Positions 1 to 11,944 are shown, counted from the first letter of the stretch. The stretch: DNA of 64,000 nucleotides from Hypericum androsaemum (GCA_963995505.1 OZ023182.1:4704707-4768706); one strand, 5' to 3'. The notes: generated by a model not told the origin, from the letters alone. Numbers and translations are program-made.

Positions 1-133
1 TAGCAATGTGTCTGTCATCCAGCAGTTTCGGCTCATCTTGCTCTTTTTGATTTCGGTGTGCTGTGTCATGCGGGATCTTGTTTCTTCGAGTTGTCGATTT
101 CCTGATTATGCATGTGGTGTCCCATTGGCACAG

Positions 134-2143
134 GCCTAGGATAATCAATGAACAGCCTTCTGCTGATGGGGTTAGCTCAGTGGCAGAGGAAGTGTCTAGA
201 TTAGAGGTTGGTTCCGGATCAAATTCTGTATCACAGTTCAATCCCCCAGTTATTGAGTGCAAGTGTGGGATGCCTCTGTGCATCTGCGAAGCTCCAACCA
301 TAACAGAACAAGTTCTTGCACCACCGGTAATATTTCTCTAATTGCCTCGTCACATTGTTGTGGTCCGTGCGCATAACTTATGCGTTCGTTGATTTGCAGC
401 CCAAACCTTCTCCCGCTGTAACTACATCATCAAATGCAAAACCGAAAAGGCCAGATACCGGATCAAAGAACAGAGGTTCTACTTCAAACACCACCCATGG
501 GTACGCTCTCTTGAGCAGTTCTATCTCTCGTCTACTAATGTTGATACTTGCAGAACGATTTCAAAGTTAAAAAAAAAAATTCTAATGCATGTCACCACCA
601 AATTGCAAGTATCCGAAATCACTTTTATATATATCTAGAGTCCTTTCATCCGACTTAGCTGTTGAGACAAATAACTTAAGTTGTTATCAGAATACTGATT
701 TCAACTGAATTTGTATTTCTGATTAGGAAGATGTTCCCATCTCTGAGTGAACGTTGGGAATTGAAACAGATATTTTGAGATTATGAGCACCTGTGGCTTC
801 CCGTAGCTCTTAAGCCCAGGATCAATATCAGCCTCAAATAGAGGCTGTTAATTATGCTAATCGTGTGGGTGCTTTGATGGAAGAGGTGGATGGTGTTGAT
901 GATACAGTTTCTGCCTTCTCAGTAATGTTTGCAAGTCGTTCCCTTTGTATTCTAGTAGGGATGAGATGGATGGTATCAGTGGCACGCATGGTTTTCTCTG
1001 CTTACAAAACTTTCTCGCTTGTACCCATTTTGTGTTTACTTGGAGGCTCTAGTCGAATTGTAATTTACTGATATCTAATGATCAGGAGTCTGTTGCATCT
1101 TTTTTCTCTTGCTTGTTATGTTGTTTGTACTTATGTTTGACTTGTTCATGATGGCAGTTCTGTTTTCAATCATGGCCAAATGACTAATGACACTGAAGGT
1201 AGAACTACGGTGGATTATGAAGTCAATGGAGAGGTATAAGCCTAATATTAATGGTGAAAGTATACAGTTCCCTTAGAATGCCCATTGGCATACTTTGTGC
1301 AGATCTCAATTACTGGCCCTATAGAATCCATTTTTGTGGTTATTCTTTAGGGAGCACGAGAAGCTATCAAAAATGGGGATACGGCCGCACTGAAGAAGCT
1401 TCTGAATGAGGTAATTGTTGTTTCAGAGAAGATGTTGTGAATAGAATGTAAAGAAAAAAGATGTAAATGGCATCATGTTGGCAGGGTGTTGATGCAAACT
1501 ACCGTGACAGACAAGGAATGTCTTTGCTTCATCTGGTAAAGACCTCCCTCTCTCTGTAGTTCTTTCCTCCTCTCCATCTTATGATACTGATTGTGGGATT
1601 CAATCGTAGGCCGCAGTATTTAATAGGACTGATATTGCCTTTATCCTCATGGAATCTGGAGCAAACATCAACTGCAAGAATGCACAGGGTAAGAAATTTT
1701 GCTTTAGCCAGAATCACATTATTTCATATTCTTCAAGATTTAGTGTTGTAGAGTTGGCTATTGTATTCTATGAATGGGGCACGCTTATATGATGCGAACA
1801 GCTTTAGTAAGCTTACTACTTGGATAATCAACAAAAGTTTGGATGCACTTTTGAAGGGTTCCTCTTTGTTCTTTGATGTTGATAAGCATGATGCTGAGAC
1901 CCGTAATTGCCAGGGCAAGGTTATTTGAGTGAATTGATGATTCTATGAAGATGGCCACTGATGGAAAGTTCTACTAAATTCATGCTTGCAAACATCATCA
2001 GTCATGAGTTGTGGTTAATTGTTGCGCCCAGTTTACTTTGCTTCCATTTTAACTTGCGTGCTGCAGGAGAAACACCATTGGATTGTGCTCCTGCTACTTT
2101 ACAATACAAGATGAAGCAAAAGATTGATGGAAGTGGACCATAG
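134..2143 (+). CDS. 3' part of a plant FYVE/ankyrin-repeat protein gene (spliced, 5' end outside window)
   Basis: Seven exons join in phase: 134-326, 400-500, 1158-1233, 1351-1410, 1485-1535, 1610-1688 and 2067-2143, all with GT-AG borders, ending in TAG. The first visible exon has a cysteine motif CKCGMPLCICEAP. The last four encode ankyrin-type helices: GAREAIKNGDTAALKKLLNE, then GVDANYRDRQGMSLLHLAA, then a second repeat ending NCKNAQGETPLDCAP. From memory of the family, plant proteins annotated as VPS27-like or FYVE proteins combine an N-terminal FYVE finger with this cysteine motif and C-terminal ankyrin repeats, so the FYVE part should lie upstream of base 1. A role in phosphoinositide binding or endosomal sorting is inferred from that resemblance. 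The intron 501-1157 contains a 34-codon open stretch (820-921) with splice-like borders, but its phase does not fit, so I left it out. No lesion is seen in the joined 212 codons. Confidence 0.78.
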
Positions 2144-2692
2144 GATCAGCAGTGGGAAAAAAGAATCCGTCACATGTTCTTGAACTTGTTAATGCAAGTT
2201 CTCATTTCAACTGAAGAATGGTTTTGATCCAAGTCGTGTGGCTTTTCTCGAAGCTAAATTGTGCGTGGTGACACTCCGAGACTGCAGTTCTGCAGCTCCA
2301 GGAGTGCCCTATACTGATAGGACTTCATTTTTTCAGGCGCATTTTCCATGTATGACTATTGTTGTTACTGTTTGTGAGCAATCACAAATGAGATTTGAAC
2401 CAGTTTTTGCTCCGGAATATGCTCTTTGTGAAGAATAAGCCCATCATCCTTTTGCTACAGGTGATTTGTTGATTTTAATAGCCAAAGTTCTTGCCTGAGA
2501 ATGTCAGTATTGCTGTCAATTTAATTTTAGGAAAAATTTCACTAATTTGACCGTTTAACACTTACAACCCTATACATGAAAATAACCCTATACATGAAAA
2601 TAGTTTCAAAAAGATTTAACGGCAGCTGTCCCCTCAAGAATCTGATAAAAAAAAGTGACCGAATTAGTCTAAAATATAGACCGGAACGGCCA
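2144..2692. other. 3' flank of the ankyrin gene, no further gene seen
   Basis: This stretch probably starts with the 3' UTR of the ankyrin gene. After about 2460 it becomes AT-rich spacer. Short open frames occur, but none has recognisable protein features. It ends at the target site of the foldback element that follows. Confidence 0.5.
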
Positions 2693-2701
2693 CTAGATAT
2701 G

Positions 2702-4131
2702 AGGATTTTTTCTGAAATAGGTAAAAAACATACATATTTTCCCTAAATAGGTAAAAAGTTATACATATTCCCTAAATAGGTTAAACGAATATTTAATATT
2801 AAAAAAATTTGAAGAAGGCGCCCATGTGTCAGGGCGCCTCCTCCGCCAACCTCTCAGGGCGCCTCCCTTATTTTTTTTTGAATATTTCAATACTAATATA
2901 ATTCGATATATATCTTAGTACTAATATAATCTAATATACTGATATAATATATATCAATAAATTCAAATAAATTAAATTTACAACAATTAAATTTATCGAT
3001 GTATAAATTCAGATCATTCTATGACCAAATAAATTTTTTTTTAAATTTATCGATACCAAATTTTAATAGTTGTATCAGGAGAGAGGGAAAATTGAAAAAA
3101 AAAATAATGATATAGTGGAGGCGCCAACCTCTCAGGGCGCCTCCCTTCATTTTTTTTTAATATTTCAGTACTAATATAATTCGATATATATCCTAGTACT
3201 AATATAATCTAATATATGTTACAAATATATTTGAAAATATAACGATTATATTTCGGTAATATATTTGATAAGGTTTTGAATTCGTAATATTTATCGATAT
3301 ATTATTGATAAGGTTTTTCAATGGTGGGTAAATGGTGGATAATATATATTCGATAATATATTTGAAAAAAACTTATCGATAAATTTGTTGATATATATTA
3401 TATTAGTATAATGATAATGATTGAATTATATTATAGATCATTTAGTATTGAGATAAATTTACGATACAATAATTAAATTTATCGATGTATAAATTCAGAT
3501 CATTCTATTAACAAATAATTTTTTTTGGTGACCAAATAAAGTTGGCGCCTCCAAGTTTTTTTTTTGGATTCGTAAATTTATCGATATATGTTATCCACCA
3601 TTTATCGATAAGTGTTTTTTTGGATTCGTAAATTTAAAATTTATCGATAACTATTAAAAAAAATATAAAAAAAATGAAGGGAGGCGCCTTGAGAGGTTGG
3701 CGCCTCCACTATATCATTATTTTTTTTTTCAATTTTCCCTCTCTCCTGATACAACTATTAAAATTTGGTATCGATAAATTTTAAAAAAAAAATTATTTGG
3801 TCATAGAATGATCTGAATTTATACATCGATAAATTTAATTGTTGTAAATTTAATTTATTTGAATTTATTGATATATATTATATCAGTATATTAGATTATA
3901 TTAGTACTAAGATATATATCGAATTATATTAGTATTGAAATATTCAAAAAAAAAATAAGGGAGGCGCCCTGAGAGGTTGGACATGGGCAGAGGAGGCGCC
4001 CTGACACATGGGCGCCTTCTTCAAATTTTTTTAATATTAAATATTCGTTTAACCTATTTAGGGAATATGTATAACTTTTTACCTATTTAAGGAAAATATG
4101 TATATTTTTTACCTATTTCAGAAAAAATCCC
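2702..4131. mobile_element. Long-TIR (foldback) Mutator-like element, 1.43 kb
   Basis: The two halves are near reverse complements. The left end GGATTTTTTCTGAAATAGGT is mirrored at 4111-4130. Blocks of GGAGGCGCC within AT-rich DNA recur at about 2811-2870, 3118-3150, 3685-3710 and 3960-4015 in mirrored order. The element is flanked by a perfect 9-bp direct repeat CTAGATATG at 2693-2701 and 4132-4140, the target duplication size of MULEs. There is no transposase or other coding sequence, so it is non-autonomous. The inner part (3036-3160 against 3670-3790) is itself a well-kept inverted repeat, and a segment near 2870-2930 is partly repeated directly near 3140-3200, so the arms are composite. 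Confidence 0.85.
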
Positions 4132-4212
4132 CTAGATATGGCAACTAATAACTTGTAATTTTATTGTTGTAACTAGATATGGCAACTAATAACTTGTAAT
4201 TTTATTGTTGTA
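4132..4212. repeat. 41-bp tandem duplication starting at the MULE target site
   Basis: The unit beginning CTAGATATGGCAACTAATAA is present twice in a row, at 4132-4172 and 4173-4212. The first copy begins exactly with the 9-bp target duplication of the neighbouring element. Confidence 0.85.
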
Positions 4213-5031
4213 GGAGGCAGGGTCTAGAGAGTTAAGAGGTACGTAGAAGAAGAAGCTAGGTTTTGGATTGAGTGAGGACAACATAAAAGTTGTCATACGG
4301 AGGAGATTTCGTTTGGACCATCAGATTTTATTAAAAATCGTGTCTACAGATCTGACAGTCATCAAAAACCGTGTCTATAACTCAAAAACTTTGATCCATT
4401 TCAGTGAGGACAAGGCTTGTTCCCACTCAATCCAACCCCGAAGAGCTATATACCTCCAATTTTGTAAGACGAATAACATAAATTAAAATAATTATTTAAA
4501 CAAATTCCAGGAAACTTGAGGATAATTCTTTGACTTAGATGGTTGATGCTACGAATATAGCAGAATTCTTCGACTTATAAGTTATAATCCTTTTAAAAAA
4601 TAGGTGATTCACGTTTGAGGAGATCAAAAAAACTGCAAAATAAAGTGAGACATCCTAAAACCACAAAAAAAGGAACAAAAAGAAAGGAATTTCATTTCCA
4701 TATCCGACAAGAAAAATAGAAAATAGAGAAAAAAGACAGTCCCACATAATTGTAACTTTCCTCGTGTCCTTTCCAAAATTTTGGCCTACTGCAAAAGAAA
4801 AAGAGAAATCCCCTACGAAAAGAAACAAGAAGAAGAAGAAGAAAAGCATGAACGCTTGCTGTTAACAAAACCCGAAAAAGGAGGAGAAAATAAAGGAAAG
4901 GAAAGGAAAGAGACGAATATAATAATATAAAAAATAACAATAATTAATTATTACGCTTTTCCCCATAAACTTAAAACTTTTTTTTTAATTTTTAAGATAT
5001 ATATTGTGGCGGGATCATCATCATCCCCGGC
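4213..5031. other. Spacer and likely 5' region of the HAD gene
   Basis: No gene was recognised. The stretch is purine-rich around 4630-4900 and then AT-rich just before the HAD start. It should hold the HAD promoter and 5' UTR, but I cannot fix a TATA box or transcription start. Confidence 0.4.
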
Positions 5032-6960
5032 ATGCTAATGCTTAAGAGACGACAGCCACAGGCCATCTCCGTCTCCATCTCCGCCGTTGGTTCTTTCCTC
5101 GCCCGCGCCGTTGGATCGTCGACACGTCATCACCCCGTCCCCATGGTCCAGACTCTCCCCGGTTGCCGGCTCCCCTTCCCCAGGGTCGAGGGGCTTGGTC
5201 GGAGTCGAGCGGCGTTAGGGTTGAGGATCACGGGGTGCATCCAGAGCGGGCGGGATCGACGACTGGTCGTCCGAGATCCAGAGCCACGGTTGATGTTCGA
5301 CGGGAAGCCCTTGGGAGGGGGCAAGCTTCCCGATTTCACCCTCCGCGAGAAGGTCGTCGTCGCCGTCGACGTAGACGAGGGTAAATTTGTCCTTTATCTT
5401 TTCTCTTTTTGCTTTCCTTTTTCTGATCTGTGGGGGAAAAAGAAAACGGTTTAACGGTTTTTTGATGATTTGTTGTAGTACTCGGGAACTTCGTGTCGGC
5501 GTTGAACAGATTCATCAACGATCGATACGACGCGAACCATTCGGTATCGGAGTACCACGTTTACGAGTTCTTCAAGGTACATTGTTCATCTGTGCTTGTT
5601 TCTCTTTAGTTCTGTCCTTTTTTTGGCATCAGATCTCTGTTGCTAACGTCGTGGATGACGGCCGGCGATGCAGTTGTCTTGAGACAGCCGTTGTTCGTGT
5701 TGGGAGCCCTTCTTCAACCCCGTGTTCGGGGTGTGGTGCTCGTGTTTTTTTGCTTTGGCCGGATATCAGTTGCATGTTTGTCATTGATGCTGATATTTTA
5801 CTTCCTTTCCTTACAGATATGGAACTGTTCCAGGGATGAAGGTACGACTGTTATCACTACATGGCGTTTTCAACTGTCTCTTTGGTTCTCCGAGGCAGGG
5901 AGTTTCTTGTGATGGATCATCCCGAGTTTGCCGATATCTGAGATTTTAGCAAGATTGACACCTGCATTTGTTTGAAACTAAAAACTATTTTAAAACTAAG
6001 ATGTTGCTTTGAAGTTTATATCTTGTTCTTGGAATTTCCAGGGATACATTCTGAACTTCCTTATAGGTTCTCGCTTTTGGCTCGCTCTGGATAATTGCAA
6101 CAATCTGTCAATGTTTGCACTTCTGTTTATACTGTAGGAATACTAGTGAGCAAGGACAAGCTTTTCCATCCTTCTAAGTTCTAACAATGCTTGATCTTGT
6201 GACAGCTGATATTCGTGTCCACGAGTTTTTCAAGACTCCATATTTCAAAACGGGCATCCACCCACTCCCCGGATCTCAGAAGGCTCTTCATAAGCTGTCA
6301 AGACTTTTTAAACTCTCAGTAGTGACGTGCGTACTGTTTGCATTTCTTAATTTTGGGTATTGAGGGATAAAAACTCTGTAACAATCAATTAATTTTCTTA
6401 CTTTTGTAGGTCTCGGCAAAATGTCATCAAGGATCACACAATTAAGTGGATTGAAAATCACTATCCGGGATTATTTGACGAGATTCACTTTGGCAACCAC
6501 TTTGCTCTGACTGGAGAATCTAGACCCAAGTCAGAAATATGCAAGTATGTAGACAACAACTTAGCTGTATGTTTGTTTGCAAAAGATTTCGATTCTAAAT
6601 TTTGGGACGGTAGAACAGCGGCGTTCTATCGAATGCCTGTACAAGCTTTTGAAAGGCATTGTTGCACATGTGTTCTAAATGATTGCCTCTTCTAGTTGGA
6701 TTCGGAGGTGATTAATTGCTGATGCAAAATTTCCTGGCAGGTCCTTGGGTGCGAGGGTTCTGATTGATGATAACCCAAGATATGCCATTGAGTGTGCTGA
6801 GATTGGAGTCAGGGTTCTGCTCTTTGATTACGAGAAATCGTATCCCTGGTGCAAGACAGACTCGGTCGACCAGCATCCCCTTGTCACTAGAGTTCATAGC
6901 TGGGAACAAGTAGAGCAAGAACTTGCATCTCTTATTGCGCTGCAGTCTTCAGTGACTTGA
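5032..6960 (+). CDS. HAD-superfamily phosphatase-like protein (5'(3')-nucleotidase-like), six exons
   Basis: Exons 5032-5380, 5479-5576, 5817-5841, 6206-6326, 6410-6544 and 6741-6960 join in phase to 315 codons. HAD motifs appear in order: motif I DVDE (residues 113-116), followed by VLGNFVSALNRF; motif II SVVTSRQN at the exon 4/5 junction; a lysine in RPKSEICKS; and acidic motif IV LIDDNPRY in exon 6. The conserved plant family also has FKTPYFKTGIHPLPGSQKAL and YPWCKTDSVDQHPLV. Motif I suggests an aspartyl-phosphate mechanism on a small phosphorylated substrate; the substrate is not shown by the sequence. The roughly 100 N-terminal residues are rich in Arg, Ser and Pro without a domain and could be an organelle-targeting peptide. 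The first ATG (5032) is assumed; in-frame ATGs at 5038 and in MVQTLP are alternatives. No lesions are seen. Confidence 0.88.
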
Positions 6961-7399
6961 AACAAAAGGTTTCTGCAAGATTTTGTTCCTGCCCCGGCCG
7001 CCTGTGATTCTTATTTTTCGACCAGCGACATGAACCGGAAAGAAGGAGCCTCGCTAAGCATGGTGTTAGAGTGGTTTCTATTCAAGTTCGTATCAAACAA
7101 TCAGCTAAGGAGGTACTTCGGCATCGATGGACCTGCAAATGCTTTGACAAAGCTGTGTCTCTTCGACTCTCAGGGGAACCTGAAAGACCAGGTTTCACTA
7201 GTTGTTGAAATCTAATTATGATTTAGGTGCGAGTGTGAAATTCTATAGGAAATCTGTAATTGTATTCCAACTATTTTTCTAGTGGGTCGTTATCAAAATA
7301 GGTTTGACCTTCAATTTATGAGTCGGTAAGAGAACTGAAACGACTCGTGTATATACTGTCCAATGTTTGTTTACCAGAGGCTCTCATTGGCCACCAACA
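6961..7399. other. 3' UTR and flank of the HAD gene
   Basis: This is GC-moderate DNA directly after the stop codon, then AT-rich. A 61-codon open frame at 7030-7215 has no recognisable features and is most likely part of the 3' UTR. Confidence 0.5.
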
Positions 7400-8003
7400 C
7401 ACAATTATTAGCAAAATTTTATTATGAATGAATTAAATAATAAAGAAAACATGAATTGAAATTCACTTGTGTTCTTCTATGCTTTTATTTCTTCAATTCT
7501 CAATCCCTGTTATTGTATAGTACTTTTAGAATTTCATTTATTTAGTTACTCTGTGAGAAGTTGGCCACTTCCAAGTTCCAGCATCTGCGGAAATAGAAGT
7601 GTCGCTCTTTGTATCAAAGGAAGCATTATCCTTACACAAGGCTTTCTTACCAGCGATAACCTAGATTTACACAAGTCTTTGATATCAACGATCACTTGGA
7701 TTAAAACACACGAGGCTTTCGTTATCTACACCGCTTGTCCCTATACACTTGCAAGAACAAGTAATGTGTAGAAGAAGACGGAGGATGCTAAACATGGCTA
7801 CTACAGAAGAGGGCTATTTCTCGAACTTCTCAAACCAATATCATTTTACATACAAACTAATATCACTACATATGCAAACCAATATCCCTTACGTCCTCAT
7901 GGGTGAGGATTTGTCTAATCCTCACCAAATCTACCCCTGTGATTTGTTTGCCGTTTGTGGTCTGGTCGTCCCGAATTCTAACAAAGTCTCTATGTTTCTT
8001 TAA
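7400..8003 (-). pseudogene. Truncated duplicate of the LKR/SDH 3' end
   Basis: This stretch aligns by eye in the same orientation with the 3' end of the LKR/SDH gene (about 30763-31700). Shared blocks include the 3' UTR segments around GAGAAGTTGG..CACTTCCAAG and AGTTCCAGCATCTGCGGAAA, and the last codons (stop at 7814-7816, reading EKFEK on the minus strand where the gene reads EKVQK). A stretch near 7930-8000 matches the gene's exon 22 region coding LEFGTTTNGKQIT. The penultimate exon is missing and replaced by about 100 bp of unrelated AT-rich sequence, and reading frames are broken. It is a partial gene duplication, not a processed copy, because flanking non-coding DNA is included. Confidence 0.8.
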
Positions 8004-9873
8004 AAAAAAAATCCACTCTTTTCTCTCCCTCCCCTCCTAAACCATTTCCTATTTCCGCACCACTCCGGACCTCGGTGTTTTTAAAAACCGGGAGGTGACT
8101 TGAATTTTCACTAATCCTCCGGTTTAACCGGTTGATCACTCGGTTATATTTGAGACTTTTAAAAAATATTTATTATTACTTGAATTAAATAATTTCAATA
8201 TTTTCTAATTTTAATGCAAGATTTATCATTTACAATTATCAAATTATAATTTTATCACTTTTAGTCTAACATTATTTTTCAAAAAAATAATTATTCTTTG
8301 GATCAGTTAAACTGAATGAACTATTTGTTGGACTGGTTTGACGACATAGTCAACAATGTTAACCACCTGTCTAACAGTATTTCATATTTTGGTGTAAAAT
8401 GGTACGGAGATATATTGAGTTGCGATCCAAGATCAAACGTTCGGTCGATATGCATTTTTTAAAACAATGTTTTTTTACCCAACCTTTATTACTATGAAAT
8501 TATCTTACTATTTTTTCCGTATCTGCCCAACCACATGGCCAACGATCAACGCAGCACATAGTAAAACACAACTTGGAGCTAGCAAAAGCAGACCCATCAT
8601 AGCATCTCAATTAAAATCACTTTTAGTTTAGGGAAATAATTACAACTTTTTAAATTGGAAAATAATTTTTATACGGTGATCATGATACAAAAGTAAAATT
8701 GCGGAGACAACTAACTAATGATAATTTTGTTGGTGGCTGATCATGGTGGGAGATGAAGGTACGGACGGAATGTACGGGAGGTTGATGTCGATGTCGGCAA
8801 GTCCAGGGGCGGAATCGACGCCGGTGACGCCCTCCACCCCTAGTTTCGCCAAGAACGTCTGGAGGAGCGTGTTCAACCCAGGGAGCAACATGGCCATCAG
8901 GTCTTCCATAAGCCTACCCATTCCAATTCCCCGACTGTATACTGGTAATTCTTCTTACTCCCGACGACATGATCCTTAGCAAATAAAACTAATCATGTTT
9001 TTCATCTTTGTCCTCAATATTTTGTAGATTACATTTGTTTGATCTGAGTTTTTTTGGGATATTTCAGTCGAACTCAATTAGACTATATTTATATTTATGG
9101 GACACATTTTTTAATATTGTCTTTTACATTTCTAAGATCGAATCTAATACCTTTTAAGAATTTAAATCCCTCAAAAACCAACTCTAATAAGTCATTATTA
9201 CTTCTTTAATTATCCACATGTTTGTTCATTTTATCATAGTAAGTAATACTAGTGTAATACATATACTCAATTAATAATAATTGGTCTAATTGATATCAGA
9301 GTCTTGTGTTCATAGTCTTAGCAATGAACAATATAATATTAGGATAATTAGTGTGATAGTCCTACAATATTCAACTCTAAAAAATAATATAAATATAATT
9401 TTGTTTCGCATTATTCTAACGAGTAAATATGTGGAATTTATTGATCATAATTTTCAATTCCTTCTTTATTGGTACTGAGAAAAAAGGCTTAATTTTTTTT
9501 GCTTCAATGTAAATAGAGGCTTTTTTTTGGTCAGGAAAATTTAGGCGGGTTGGCCTAAACCCCGAGGCTCTAGACGGCATTGAGTTTTGTTCCCTTCCTA
9601 AGTAAAGTTTTGCCATTTCTGCAAAAAATGAGAATTGACTCACCGACTCCTGGAAAACGAGGTAGGACCTGTTACCATCCTACTCACCTTGTGTTGGATT
9701 ACAGGCTTTACAGCGGAGAAACTACAGCGGAGAAACTAGGAGCAAGCACCGTTGAGGTGGCAGCCAACCATCTCCTGTCGTCGGTCGTCCATGTAAATTG
9801 TGTCTTCACACTGTTCATTCTATTAGAAAAATAATTAATGACATGCATTTATATATTAATGAAAGCAAGCAAA
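8004..9873. other. AT-rich intergenic DNA, one weak ORF
   Basis: Mostly AT-rich sequence without a recognisable gene. A minus-strand frame of 68 codons (8921-8715) starts MGRLMEDLMAMLLPGLNTLL and is locally GC-richer than its surroundings. It has no domain I know and could be a small gene, an exon or chance. Near 8070-8170 there is a fragment with CCGGTTTAACCGGTTG-like motifs that may be an old transposon. Confidence 0.35.
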
Positions 9874-9882
9874 TATCAAAAA

Positions 9883-10431
9883 GGGAAAAGTCCACTTTAG
9901 TACCCTGTAGTATCGACCAAAATCACTTTAGTACCCTGTGGTAAAAAACCGATCAATCGAGTCATACTTATTCCAATTAACATCAAAAAGGGCCTCGGGC
10001 AGCTGCCCGGAGCTGCCTGAACCTACCCGAACCCTGCCCGGGCTACGTGGCCAGCCACGTGGAGAGGAGGAGGAGGAGGAGGCGGGGAGGAGGAGGAGGA
10101 TGCGGGGGGGAGGAGGAGGAGGAGGAGGAGGAGGGGAGGAGGAGGAGGAGGACGCGGAGGAGGAGGAGGAGGAGGGCAGCTCCCCGCGTCCTCCTCCTCC
10201 TCCTCCTCCCCGCGTCCTCCTCCTCCTCCTCTCCACGTGGCGCCACGTCATCAAAACTTGGTGACGTGGCTGGCCACGTAGCCCGGGCAGGGTTCGGGCA
10301 GCTCCGGGCAGCTGCCCGAGGCCCTTTTTGATGTTAATTGGAATAAGTATGACTCGATTGATCGGTTTTTTACCACAGGGTACTAAAGTGATTTTGGTCG
10401 ATACTACAGGGTACTAAAGTGGACTTTTCCC
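9883..10431. mobile_element. MULE-type MITE with a GGA/TCC hairpin core
   Basis: The left end GGGAAAAGTCCACTTTAGTA and its reverse complement at the right end bound a palindrome with arms of about 180 bp, including mirrored GCCCGGGCAG and TGGCCAGCCACGT blocks. A perfect 9-bp direct repeat TATCAAAAA flanks it at 9874-9882 and 10432-10440. The centre (about 10060-10235) is a (GGA)n run turning into (TCC)n, so the core also folds back. Open frames exist on both strands only because of the triplet repeat; they are low-complexity and not counted as genes. The same terminal family occurs at 20801, 46641 and 59752 in this window. Confidence 0.88.
10060..10235. repeat. GGA/TCC trinucleotide repeat inside the MITE
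   Basis: Nearly pure GGA repeats with single GCGGGG interruptions switch to TCC repeats after the central GGCAGCTCCCCGCG. Purine and pyrimidine tracts are thus arranged as an inverted repeat. Confidence 0.8.
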
Positions 10432-10741
10432 TATCAAAAATGTCCTTATCTTCACACTGTTCATTCTATTAGATACAACACTCCATCCACGCTTATAACT
10501 AACGTTTATTAATTAACAATTCTGGTGAAATAGTTATTGCGATATTTATCACCAAAGAACAGACTAATTACGTAATCATTTCTCGTGAAAATTAGAGACT
10601 ACACGCACCTTTACGATGATGGAATTTTTTTGATATGGATCTTGCATTGAAATTCTACCGATTCAACTACACTTGCTTCTGCTCATACCCCAAAAGCTGC
10701 AATTCAACAAAATAGCAAGTAGTCTGTAGTCGTCATTGAGA

Positions 10742-11944
10742 CCTTTTTTTAGAATTAAAACACCTTACTTATATTAATTAATTACGTCGGAAAGTTGTTA
10801 TACAAAATATATGATAGCTCCTCCGGTGGATGTAGCACCCAATTAGGCGGACCTAACCTAGGTCTAATCTAAACCTATTTGCGACCCAATTGGCGACTAC
10901 ATTCACCTTTCTCGGAGTATGTGTTAGCTTGCAATTAGATAATCTAGCTAGCATAGACTTAACAGTGAGAACTTCATTTTCGGTTTGCCATTCCATAGTC
11001 TCCGTTGATGTAGTCAACTGCGACTTTGCAATCGGATAAGAGATGAACTTGAGCGTTGTTGAAGCATCTCAATACCATTTGTACAGCTTCGTAAATAGCA
11101 TGTACCTCAGCTGCTAATGCGGACCGAGTTTGTGCAGCAAGTGCATGGCCATCAATGATTTCTAGCAATTACAGCCACGCCGTCAGCTTGCCAAGATGCG
11201 TCGCAATTAACTATCACCCCGTCTATGTGAGGTGGTTGCCATCCCTGTCCATGGCTTACAGTTTCTGCTGTTGTTTCTGCAGAATTCAAATTCTTCAACT
11301 GATTCCATGTGTTGCTTTCATCAGTCACATTTGGCTCTAGACATTTTGCCTTCGAAGCAAGCCTCATTTCTTGCCTTCCAAATCTGCCAGCATAGAAATA
11401 CAGCGAATGGAATCCGATGATCAGCTTGTTGCTGTGTTAATTCACTTCTCAGACTAGACAACCACTGTTGGAAGTTGTTTACATGTTGTGATTCAATTCT
11501 ATATCCAAGTAAGCAAGTAAATCATGAGACTTTTGCATGTGGATACAGAAGTATAGCATGCATCACAGTTTCAGCTTCAAGATTGCATAAACCACATACA
11601 TCATCAGTTCCTAGATTTCTATGTTTCATAGTATAAGCAGTAGGGATACTTCCTGTTGATAGTTTCCACACGAAGTTTTCAGTTTTGGAGGGACATCAAG
11701 TCTCCAAATGAACTTCCAGTATCGATTAGTCTCGGTCTCTGCAGCAGGAGGATCATGTTGGTTATTTGACTGATTTCTCAGGTTCAAATAATAACCAATT
11801 TTTCGTGTATCTCCCATTCTTGTCCTTGTTCCATACAATCCTATCTGGGATCATGCTCTTGGAGGTCTAAAGCTCAAGATTGCTTCCTGCTCCTGCACAT
11901 CAAACAGGTCCTGATGAAGCTTAGGAGCTAATAGGCAGCATTTT
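10742..11944 (-). pseudogene. Degenerate LINE: 3' part with zf-RVT and RNase H-like domains
   Basis: On the minus strand a broken reading frame starts near 11944 with KNGRYTKNW-like and WKFIWRLDVPPKLK motifs, continuing with C..C and E..H residues. This is the reverse-transcriptase zinc-binding domain (zf-RVT) typical of plant non-LTR elements. It is followed by an RNase H-like segment: VNCDASWQADGVAVIARNH (about 11230-11160) and LAAEVHAIYEAVQMVLRC, then HLLSDCKVAVDYING. The 3' end at 10744-10750 is a T-run on the plus strand, that is, a short poly(A) tail. Several frameshifts and stops are present and no RT core or endonuclease remains, so this is a 5'-truncated, inactive copy. Confidence 0.75.

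Noticed and set aside
820..921. Possible exon of the ankyrin gene (34 open codons with AG and GT borders)
   Set aside because: It ends in phase 0 while the next exon needs two bases carried over; joining 400-500 directly to 1158-1233 is in phase and open.
4655..4940. Minus-strand open frames rich in Phe and Leu
   Set aside because: They translate a purine-rich tract (the other strand of AAG/AGG repeats) and show no domain.
5130..5518. Minus- and other-frame open readings over the HAD first exon
   Set aside because: They are GC-rich shadows; the plus-strand frame leads into HAD motifs across five further exons.
9928..10331. Long open frames on both strands around 10.0-10.3 kb
   Set aside because: They are Glu/Arg/Gly or Pro/Ser/Leu runs produced by the GGA/TCC repeat inside the MITE.
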